Source: Betaproteobacteria bacterium UBA6904
GTDB lineage: Bacteria > Pseudomonadota > Gammaproteobacteria > Burkholderiales > SG8-39
Length of the DNA stretch: 6,569 nucleotides
Assembly: GCA_002451175.1 (NCBI GenBank)
Contig: DKBI01000199.1
Coordinates: 1-6,569, forward strand
Reading direction: 5' to 3'
In this document: one piece after another, positions 1 through 5,940 of the stretch
Layout of the letters: each line of letters opens with the position of its first letter
How positions within the stretch are numbered: the first letter of the stretch is position 1
Position numbers and translations under genes: made by a program
The notes under the pieces: generated by a model
What the model was told of the DNA's origin: nothing
The model's database searches: none
The model's input: only the letters and a program-made list of their open reading frames with translations

Positions 1-912
1 GTGGTGGTCGCGCCGATGGCGAAGGGCGTGATGCCCGAGGAGCACGCGCTCTACGCGGGCACGCTCGACATGGCCTGCAACCGGCTGCTCTGGGAGTTCC
101 TCAGGCGCGCCGATCTGCTGCTCTGCGCGGGCTTCGACGGCGTCGAGTTGATCAAGCCGTGGTCGCTCTCGGTGCCGACGATGCACATCGACGCCGTGCC
201 GAACACCGACCAGATCTATCCGGCGGAGATCGAGCTGGTGGGGCCGGTCGGCGCGATTCTCGAGGCGCTCGCCGGGGCCTGTGGCGAACTCGCGCGCTGG
301 AGCGAGGCGGAGGTGGCTGCGCATCGCCAGGGCCTGCGCGAGGCCTATTACGCCGGCCGCGTGTCCGGCAAGCTCAACCCGACGGACGTCATCGACGTCG
401 TGCGGGCGGCGCTGCCGCGCGACGCGATCGCCACCACCGACGTCGGCTCGCACAAGCTGCTCGTGGGGCAGGGCTGGCAGACGCACGCGCCGCGCACGCT
501 GCTCATGACCAACGGCCTGTCGTCGATGGGCTATTCGCTGCCGGCGGGCATCGCCGCGAGCATCGTCCACCCGGAGCGCCGCGTCGTCAGCTTCATCGGC
601 GACGGCGGCTTCGCGATGGTGCAGGGCGAGCTGTCGCTGGCGTCGGCGCTGAAGCTCGACCTGACCGTCGTCGTGTTCGTCGATCGCAGCCTGAACCGCA
701 TCGAGCTGAAGCAGACGCAGCGCCGCTACCCCGCCTGGGGCACGCGCATCGAGGACGTGGACCTCGCGCGCCTCGCGCCGGCCATGGGCTGCGACGGCGT
801 GATGGTGGATTCGGAGAAGGCGCTCCAGGATGCGCTGGCGCGCCGGCCCCAGGGGCGACCGCTCGTCGTCGGCGCCGTCATCGATCCCGCGCAGTACGCT
901 GCGCAATTCTGA
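1..912 (+). CDS. Thiamine-diphosphate-dependent enzyme, C-terminal half (acetolactate synthase/decarboxylase superfamily), 5' end cut by window
   Basis: This is the back half of a ThDP enzyme of the acetolactate synthase/benzoylformate decarboxylase superfamily, which makes or breaks C-C bonds next to the carbonyl of 2-oxo acids. The visible 303 residues hold the end of the central domain (about residues 1-95, including the strand ADLLLCAGFDGVEL) and the whole ThDP-binding domain (about 125-300). The cofactor motif begins GDGGF at residues 200-204. Asp201 should bind the metal, and the second metal ligand falls on Asp228 in VDRSLN, 27 residues later, which is the family's usual spacing, although Asn is more common there. 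SSMGYSLPAG (about 175-184) matches the conserved loop before the motif. Family members run about 550-600 residues with an N-terminal PYR domain carrying the catalytic Glu. That part is missing here, and the frame is open from base 1, so the GTG at base 1 is most likely an internal Val codon. The substrate cannot be named. The gene ends 13 bp before the binding-protein gene, so they are probably cotranscribed. Confidence 0.88.
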   Translation: MVVAPMAKGVMPEEHALYAGTLDMACNRLLWEFLRRADLLLCAGFDGVELIKPWSLSVPTMHIDAVPNTDQIYPAEIELVGPVGAILEALAGACGELARWSEAEVAAHRQGLREAYYAGRVSGKLNPTDVIDVVRAALPRDAIATTDVGSHKLLVGQGWQTHAPRTLLMTNGLSSMGYSLPAGIAASIVHPERRVVSFIGDGGFAMVQGELSLASALKLDLTVVVFVDRSLNRIELKQTQRRYPAWGTRIEDVDLARLAPAMGCDGVMVDSEKALQDALARRPQGRPLVVGAVIDPAQYAAQF

Positions 913-925
913 ACTGGAGAACGCC

Positions 926-1885
926 ATGTACCGCACATTCGCCTGGATCGCCGCCGCGCTGCTCGCCCTGCCGGCGCAGGCGCAGAACTGGCCGACGAAG
1001 CCGATCCGCCTGGTCGTGCCCTTCGCGCCCGGGGGCACGAGCAGCATCATCGCGCGCTCCTTCGCGGTGGAGATGTCGAAGGCGCTCGGGCAGGAGTTGT
1101 ACATCGAGAACAAGGGCGGGGGCGGCGGCAACGTGGCGATGCAGGACGTGGCGCACGCCGATCCCGACGGCTATACCCTGATCATCGGGCACATCGGCTC
1201 GCTCGCGGTCAATCCGTACCTGTACGACAAGCTGCCCTTCGACACGAACCGCGATTTCGCCCCCGTGTCGCTGCTCGCCAAGGTGCCGAGCATCTTCGTC
1301 GTGCACGCCGACGTGGCGGCGAAGAACCTGCGCGAATTCGTCGCGCTCGTGAAGCAGCAGCCGGGCAAGCTCTATTACGGCTCGGCGGGCAACGGCAGCG
1401 CGGGGCATCTCGCGATGGAGTACCTCAAGCTGGTGGCCGGCATCGACCTCGTGCACGTGCCGTACAAGGGCACCGGTCCGAACCTGATCGACCTCGTCGC
1501 GGGCCGCACGCAGGCGACCGCGGCGGGCACGCCGCCGCTCATGCCGCACGTGAAGTCCGGCAAGCTGCGCGTCATCGCGGTCGGCGCGCCGGCCCGGCTG
1601 CACACGCTGCCCGACGTGGCGACGGTGGCGGAGCAGGGCTACCCGGGATTCGAGACCACGCAGTGGTACGGGCTGAATGCCCCGGCGAAGACGCCGCCGG
1701 CGATCATCAAGCGGCTGGCCGACGAAGCCGCGAAGGCGGCGAAGCTGGCGTCGGTCGCGGAGCGGCTCGCCGTGGACGATGCCGAGGCCGTAGGCTCGTC
1801 GCCGCAGGAGTACGCGCGCTACATCGCGGCGGAGCAGGCGCGCTGGAGCGAGGTCGTGCGCAAGGCGGGAATCAAGGCGAACTGA
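926..1885 (+). CDS. Tripartite tricarboxylate transporter substrate-binding protein (Bug/TctC family)
   Basis: This is a periplasmic solute-binding protein of the Bug/TctC family, which captures small carboxylates, amino acids or aromatic acids for a TctA/TctB-type transporter or for signalling. The 319-residue product has the usual family length. It starts with a signal peptide: Arg3, a hydrophobic core at residues 5-15, and a likely cut after Ala19 (AQA|QNW). The mature protein opens with the family signature WPTKPIRLVVPFAPGG. Further family marks are PDGYTLIIG (about residues 75-83), VHVPYKGTG at 176-184 and the C-terminal WYGLNAPAKTPP. The start at 926 is supported by GGAGA at 916-920, five bases upstream, and by the signal peptide starting there. 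An upstream extension in the same frame would overlap the previous gene and bury the signal peptide. No TctA/TctB membrane genes are in the window, so this is an orphan binding protein, as is common in Bordetella and relatives. At the GG-x-(S/T)-D turn the usual Asp appears as Ser (PGGTSSIIAR). The ligand is unknown; the neighbours suggest a polycarboxylate. Confidence 0.95.
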   Translation: MYRTFAWIAAALLALPAQAQNWPTKPIRLVVPFAPGGTSSIIARSFAVEMSKALGQELYIENKGGGGGNVAMQDVAHADPDGYTLIIGHIGSLAVNPYLYDKLPFDTNRDFAPVSLLAKVPSIFVVHADVAAKNLREFVALVKQQPGKLYYGSAGNGSAGHLAMEYLKLVAGIDLVHVPYKGTGPNLIDLVAGRTQATAAGTPPLMPHVKSGKLRVIAVGAPARLHTLPDVATVAEQGYPGFETTQWYGLNAPAKTPPAIIKRLADEAAKAAKLASVAERLAVDDAEAVGSSPQEYARYIAAEQARWSEVVRKAGIKAN

Positions 1886-1889
1886 CGAT

Positions 1890-1894
1890 GGGAG
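1890..1894 (+). promoter_or_regulatory. Ribosome binding site that decides the start of the dehydrogenase gene
   Basis: GGGAG lies five bases before the ATG at 1900, the same spacing as the GGAGA before the binding-protein gene. An earlier in-frame ATG at 1888 has only a weak GGCGA upstream and overlaps this site. The site therefore favours the start at 1900, giving MQDWDVVVVGAGN, which puts the dinucleotide-binding strand right at the N terminus as is usual in the family. Confidence 0.65.
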
Positions 1895-1899
1895 CGGAC

Positions 1900-3375
1900 A
1901 TGCAGGACTGGGATGTCGTGGTGGTGGGCGCCGGCAACGCGGCCTTTTGCGCGGCGCTCGCCGCGCGCGAGCGGGCCGAGCGCGTGCTGGTGCTGGAGCG
2001 ATCCGCGGAGGACGAGGCGGGCGGCAATTCGCGCTTCACCGCCGGGCTGATGCGCATGGTCTACGACGGCGTGGACGATCTGAAGCAGGTGATCCCGGAC
2101 CTGACGGACGACGAAATCCGGCGCACCGATTTCGGCACCTATACGGCCGACCAGTTCCTCGACGACATGGCGCGCGTCACCGAATACCGCTGCGACCCCG
2201 ACCTGACCGAGATCCTCGTGCGACAGAGCCTGCCGACGATCGCGTGGATGCGCGGGAAAGGCGTGCGCTTCACCGCGGCCTGGGGACGGCAGGCGTTCAA
2301 CATCGGCGGGCGGTTCAAGTTCTGGGGCGGCCTCACGGTCGAGGCGGTGGGCGGCGGGCCGGGGCTGGTGGATGCGCTCACCCAGTCGGCGAAGAAGCAC
2401 GGCATCGAGGTCTGGTACGAGGCGCGTGCCACGGCGCTCGTCGCCGACGACGACGGCGTGCAGGGCGTGGTCGTCCGGCACAAGGGCAGGACGCAGACCG
2501 TGCGGGGCAAGGCGGTCGTCCTCGCCGCCGGCGGGTTCCAGGCCAATCCCGAGTGGCGCGCGCGCTACCTCGGTCCGGGCTGGGAGCTTGCGAAGGTGCG
2601 CGGCACGCGCTTCAACACCGGGGACGTCATCCGCATGGCGCTCGACATCGGCGCGGCGCCCGCGGGCAACTGGTCGGGCTGCCACGCCGTGGCCTGGGAG
2701 CGCAACGCGCCCGAATTCGGCGATCTCGCCGTGGGCGACCAGTTCCAGAAGCACTCCTACCCCTGGGGCGTGTACCTGAATGCGGAAGGGCGGCGCTTCA
2801 TCGACGAGGGCGCCGATTTCCGCAACTACACCTACGCCAAGTACGGCCGCGTGATCCTCGGGCAGACGAAGCAGTTCGCTTGGCAGATCTTCGACGCCAA
2901 GGTGAAGGCGCAGCTGCGCGACGAGTACAAGATCAAGCAGGTGACCAAGGTCGTGGCGAACACGCTCGAGGAGCTCGTCGCGAAACTCGACGACGTCGAC
3001 CCGAAGCAGGCGCTCGCCGAGCTGCAGGCCTACAACCGGGCGGTGCGCGCCGACATCCCGTTCAACCCGAACGTGAAGGACGGGCGCCGCACCGAGGGGC
3101 TCGCGGTGCCGAAGTCGAACTGGGCGAACACGCTCGACACGCCGCCGTTCGAGGCGTACGCGGTGACCTGCGGCATCACGTTCACGTTCGGCGGGCTGCG
3201 CATCAACACCGATGCGCAGGTGATCTCGACGGACGGCGCGCCGATCCCGGGCCTGTACGCCGCGGGCGAGCTCGTCGGCGGCATCTTCTACTTCAACTAT
3301 CCGGGCGGCACGGGGCTCACCAACGGGTCCGTGTTCGGCCGCATCGCCGGCAGCAACGCCGCGCGCCCGCGCTAG
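1900..3375 (+). CDS. tcuA: FAD-dependent dehydrogenase, tricarballylate dehydrogenase (TcuA)-like
   Basis: This is a flavoprotein of the fumarate reductase/succinate dehydrogenase superfamily (FAD_binding_2). TcuA oxidises tricarballylate to cis-aconitate in the cytoplasm; that activity is inferred here from resemblance. The 491-residue product is near the length of known TcuA (about 470). It opens with the FAD-binding motif GAGNAA (residues 10-15) and Glu33 at the end of the second strand, followed by GGNS (41-44). The C terminus has ITFTFGGLRI (426-435), GLYAAGELVGG (451-461) and FNYPGGTGL (465-473), the form I recall for TcuA-like enzymes rather than fumarate reductases. His262 (SGCHAV) and Arg308 (DFRNY) sit where the superfamily has a substrate His and the proton-shuttling Arg, while Tyr467 replaces the substrate-binding Arg of fumarate reductases. 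There is no signal peptide and no heme-binding motif. The gene starts 14 bp after the binding-protein gene and ends 7 bp before the aminotransferase gene. TcuB, the Fe-S/heme protein that reoxidises TcuA, is not in the window. A related carboxylate or ketosteroid-type dehydrogenase is possible. Confidence 0.82.
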   Translation: MQDWDVVVVGAGNAAFCAALAARERAERVLVLERSAEDEAGGNSRFTAGLMRMVYDGVDDLKQVIPDLTDDEIRRTDFGTYTADQFLDDMARVTEYRCDPDLTEILVRQSLPTIAWMRGKGVRFTAAWGRQAFNIGGRFKFWGGLTVEAVGGGPGLVDALTQSAKKHGIEVWYEARATALVADDDGVQGVVVRHKGRTQTVRGKAVVLAAGGFQANPEWRARYLGPGWELAKVRGTRFNTGDVIRMALDIGAAPAGNWSGCHAVAWERNAPEFGDLAVGDQFQKHSYPWGVYLNAEGRRFIDEGADFRNYTYAKYGRVILGQTKQFAWQIFDAKVKAQLRDEYKIKQVTKVVANTLEELVAKLDDVDPKQALAELQAYNRAVRADIPFNPNVKDGRRTEGLAVPKSNWANTLDTPPFEAYAVTCGITFTFGGLRINTDAQVISTDGAPIPGLYAAGELVGGIFYFNYPGGTGLTNGSVFGRIAGSNAARPR

Positions 3376-3382
3376 CGCGCCC

Positions 3383-4582
3383 ATGGCTTTCCTGTCGCAG
3401 CGCGTGGGCCGCACGCGCATTTCCGCATCGGCGGCCGCCGCGCAGCGCACGCGCGAGCTGCGCGCAAAGGGCGTGGACATCATCGAGCTCGCGCAGGGCG
3501 AGCCCGACTTCAACACGCCGGAACACGTGATGGAGGCGGCGTACCGTGCCATGCGGGCCGGGCAGACGCACTACACCCAGGTCGATGGCACGCCCGAGCT
3601 GAAGGCGGCCATCGTCGAGAAGTTGCGCCGCGAGAACCGTCTCGCGTTCAAGTCGGAGAACATCTCCGCGGGCGCGGGGGGCAAGCAGATCCTGCACAAC
3701 GCGCTCATGGCGACGCTCGACGCCGGCGACGAGGTGCTGATCCCGGCGCCCTCGTGGGTCGCGTACGCGGACATGACGGTCTACGCCCAGGGCGCGCCGG
3801 TCTGGATCGCCACGCGCCCGGAAAACGGCTTCAAGCTGCGGCCGGACGAGCTGGAGGCCGCGATCACGCCGCGCAGCAAGTGGCTGATGCTCAATTCGCC
3901 GTCGAATCCCACCGGCGCGGTGTATGCCGCCGACGACTGGCGCGCGCTGGCGGCGGTGCTGGAGCGCCATCCGCACGTCTGGATCATTTCCGACGAGATG
4001 TACGAGCACATCCTGTTCGACGGGCGCAGCTTCACCTCGTTCGCCGAGGCGGCGCCGCAGCTCGCCGGCCGGACGCTGACCGTGAACGGCGTGTCGAAGA
4101 CCTACGCCATGACCGGCTGGCGGCTCGGATACGCCGCCGGCCCGGTGGAGCTGATTCGCGCCATGGCGCGGTTGCAGGCGCAGAGCTCGCTCAACCCGTC
4201 GTCGGTCAGCCAGGCGGCGGCGGTCGCCGCCCTCAACGGGCCGCAGGAGATCGTGCGCGAGCGTTGCGCGGAACTCGAGGCCCGGCGCAACGCCCTCGTG
4301 CCGCGGCTCGACGCAACGCGCGGGCTCGCGTGCACGCCGCCGCAGGGCGCGTTCTACGTCTACGTCTCCTGCGCGGGCTGGATCGGGCGCACGACGCCGG
4401 AGGGCCGGCGCCTGGAAAGCGATGCCGACGTCACGGCCTGGCTGCTGGATGCGGGCGTCGCGCTGCCGAACGGCGCCGGATATGGCCTGTCGCCGTATTT
4501 CCGCGTCTCGTTCGCCTCGTCGCTCGCCAACCTGAACGAAGCCTGCGCGCGCATCGCCGCCGCAGAGCGCAGGCTCGGCTGA
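3383..4582 (+). CDS. PLP-dependent class I/II aminotransferase (aspartate aminotransferase-like)
   Basis: This is a fold-type I PLP aminotransferase that moves an amino group between an amino acid and a 2-oxo acid in the cytoplasm. At 399 residues it is full length. The active site looks intact: Asn175 in SNPTG (174-178) holds the PLP ring, Asp204 in DEMYEH pairs with the pyridine nitrogen, Tyr207 contacts its hydroxyl, Lys239 in VSKTYAMTGWRLGY forms the Schiff base, and Arg374 in FRVSFASS binds the substrate carboxylate. The N-terminal RISASAAAAQR, AQGEPDFNTPEH and AGGKQILHNAL (Lys101) fit the bacterial aspartate aminotransferase branch (subgroup I-beta, Thermus/Rhizobium type) rather than E. 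coli AspC. Such enzymes may prefer aspartate, prephenate or aromatic substrates, and sequence alone does not decide. No Shine-Dalgarno sequence precedes the ATG at 3383. With only 7 bp from the previous stop, translation is probably coupled to the dehydrogenase gene. A GTG at 3404 is a weaker alternative start. Its place in the operon suggests it serves the local pathway rather than general metabolism. Confidence 0.93.
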   Translation: MAFLSQRVGRTRISASAAAAQRTRELRAKGVDIIELAQGEPDFNTPEHVMEAAYRAMRAGQTHYTQVDGTPELKAAIVEKLRRENRLAFKSENISAGAGGKQILHNALMATLDAGDEVLIPAPSWVAYADMTVYAQGAPVWIATRPENGFKLRPDELEAAITPRSKWLMLNSPSNPTGAVYAADDWRALAAVLERHPHVWIISDEMYEHILFDGRSFTSFAEAAPQLAGRTLTVNGVSKTYAMTGWRLGYAAGPVELIRAMARLQAQSSLNPSSVSQAAAVAALNGPQEIVRERCAELEARRNALVPRLDATRGLACTPPQGAFYVYVSCAGWIGRTTPEGRRLESDADVTAWLLDAGVALPNGAGYGLSPYFRVSFASSLANLNEACARIAAAERRLG

Positions 4583-4590
4583 AGGGCCGC

Positions 4591-5916
4591 ATGTCGGTCG
4601 CCGGGCGCTGCGCCGACTGGGCCGAGCGGTTTCGCCGCGAACCGGTCCCGGCCGAGGTCCTGCACCACGCCCGGCGCGCGGTGATCGACTGGCACGCGGC
4701 GCTCTTTCCCGGCGCGGTAGAAGCGCCCGCCAGGCTGCTGGAACGCGCGCTCGCCGAGGAGCTCGACCGCGGCGAAGCGCGGCTCGCGCTCGGCCGGCGC
4801 GCCACGGTGCGTGCGGCGGCGCTCATCAACGGCACCGCGGCGCATACCGCCGAAGTGGACGACATCTACCGCGATGCGATCTATCACCCGGGGGCGCCGA
4901 CCGTGGCCGCCGCGCTCGCGCTCGCGCAGGCACGCGGCGCGAGCGGCCTGCAGCTGCTGCGCGCCGTGATCGCCGGCTACGAGATATCGACCCGCATCGG
5001 CGCCGCCATGGGCCGCGCGCACTACCGGTACTGGCACAACACGGGAACCATCGGCTGCTTCGGCGCGTGCGCCGCGGCCGCCGAGCTGCTGGCGCTCGAT
5101 GCGCCGCGCTTCGCGCAGGCGCTCGCCACGGTGACGACGTTTGCCGCCGGATTGCAGCAGGCGTTTCGCACGGATTCGATGTCCAAACCGCTGCACGCCG
5201 GGCGCGCGGCCGAGGCCGGCGTCACGGCGGCGCTCGCGGCGGCGGAGGGCGTCACCGGGTCGCTCGACGTGATCGAAGGCGACGCGGGATTCGGCCGCGC
5301 GATGTCCGATGGCCCGGACTGGGATCGCGCGCTCGCCACGCTCGGCAGCGAGTTCAACATCACGCGCATGACCTTCAAGAACCACGCCTGCTGCGGGCAC
5401 GCGTTCGCCGCGATCGACGGCGCGCTCGCGCTCCAGGCGCGGATGGGTCTCGACGCGCGCGAGATCCAGCGCGTGCGCATCGGCACCTACGCCACGGCAA
5501 TCGAGGTGGCGGGCAACCCCGCGCCGCGCACCGCGGCAGAGGCGCGCTTTTCTACGCCGTACGTGGTGGCGAGCGCGCTCGTCCACGGCAGCGTGCGGCT
5601 CGCGGCGTTCGCGCCCGAGCGCCTCGCCGACCCGGCGACGCGCGACCTGATGCGGCGGATCGAACTCGCCGTCGATCCCGAGCTGGATGCCGCATTCCCG
5701 CGGCAGCGCGCGGCGCGCGTCGTCATCGAGGCGCGCGGCCGGCGCGAGGCATTCCTCCAGCCGACGCGCATCGGCGATCCCGACGCGCCGCTCTCGGACG
5801 CCCAGCTGGAGGCCAAGTTTCGCGAGCTCGTCGTTCCCGTGATCGGCGCGCAGGCGGCGGAGGCCTGCCTGCAGCGCCTCTGGCGCCTGGACGCCGCGTC
5901 CTCCCTGCGCGACTGA
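4591..5916 (+). CDS. MmgE/PrpD family protein (2-methylcitrate dehydratase/cis-aconitate decarboxylase superfamily)
   Basis: This is a full-length (441 residues) member of the MmgE/PrpD superfamily, which includes 2-methylcitrate dehydratase, cis-aconitate decarboxylase and iminodisuccinate epimerase. Visible marks in order: NGTAAHTAEVDD (80-91), YHPGAP (His99), AVIAGYEISTRIG (about 126-138), HNTGTIG (149-155), SMSKPLHAGRAAEAG (Lys199, His202, Arg205), VIEGDAGFG (about 228-236), and KNHACCGHAFAAIDG (263-277, His270). His149, Lys199 and His270 match residues lining the active site in the cis-aconitate decarboxylase structure as I recall it. The segment before His99 reads AEVDDIYRD instead of the L-D-F-D-D-T form of the classical dehydratases, so a different substrate is likely and the name prpD is not given. 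There are no membrane segments. The start is set by AAGGG at 4582-4586, overlapping the aminotransferase stop and four bases before the ATG, a sign of translational coupling. Next to a TcuA-like dehydrogenase, a polycarboxylate such as an aconitate-like acid is a reasonable guess. Confidence 0.92.
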   Translation: MSVAGRCADWAERFRREPVPAEVLHHARRAVIDWHAALFPGAVEAPARLLERALAEELDRGEARLALGRRATVRAAALINGTAAHTAEVDDIYRDAIYHPGAPTVAAALALAQARGASGLQLLRAVIAGYEISTRIGAAMGRAHYRYWHNTGTIGCFGACAAAAELLALDAPRFAQALATVTTFAAGLQQAFRTDSMSKPLHAGRAAEAGVTAALAAAEGVTGSLDVIEGDAGFGRAMSDGPDWDRALATLGSEFNITRMTFKNHACCGHAFAAIDGALALQARMGLDAREIQRVRIGTYATAIEVAGNPAPRTAAEARFSTPYVVASALVHGSVRLAAFAPERLADPATRDLMRRIELAVDPELDAAFPRQRAARVVIEARGRREAFLQPTRIGDPDAPLSDAQLEAKFRELVVPVIGAQAAEACLQRLWRLDAASSLRD

Positions 5917-5927
5917 GGCGCCGCGGC

Positions 5928-5933
5928 TAGAAT
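5928..5933 (+). promoter_or_regulatory. Candidate -10 element for a leaderless transcript of the monooxygenase gene
   Basis: TAGAAT (consensus TATAAT, five of six) is the only AT-rich patch in the 24-bp gap. It ends seven bases before the GTG at 5941, so a sigma-70-type polymerase would start at or next to that codon. No Shine-Dalgarno sequence stands before the GTG, which fits a leaderless message. No good -35 box is visible 16-18 bp upstream, where the sequence is the GC-rich end of the MmgE/PrpD gene, so a weak or activator-dependent promoter is implied if it is real. Confidence 0.45.
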
Positions 5934-5940
5934 CCGCGCC

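Noticed and set aside
1..912. The ThDP gene as a natural half-length protein starting at GTG 1
   Set aside because: The visible part begins inside the central domain and the frame is open at the window edge, so truncation by the window is the simpler reading.
1947..3530. Second long + strand frame overlapping the dehydrogenase gene
   Set aside because: The product is a low-complexity Arg/Ala/Gly sequence, and the dehydrogenase frame has clear FAD motifs at both ends.
1819..3552. Long open frame on the - strand opposite the dehydrogenase gene
   Set aside because: It is the mirror of a well-supported + strand gene in GC-rich DNA; the translation is rich in Arg, Ala, His and Gly, has no recognisable motif, and overlaps three real genes.
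3754..4590. N-terminal extension of the MmgE/PrpD frame into the aminotransferase gene
   Set aside because: The extension translates to Arg/Ala-rich low-complexity sequence, while the start at 4591 has a Shine-Dalgarno sequence and begins the family's normal N terminus.
5917..5940. Imperfect inverted repeat in the gap before the monooxygenase gene, as a terminator
   Set aside because: The 7-bp stem needs a three-base bulge and has no T-run after it, so a terminator is not supported.
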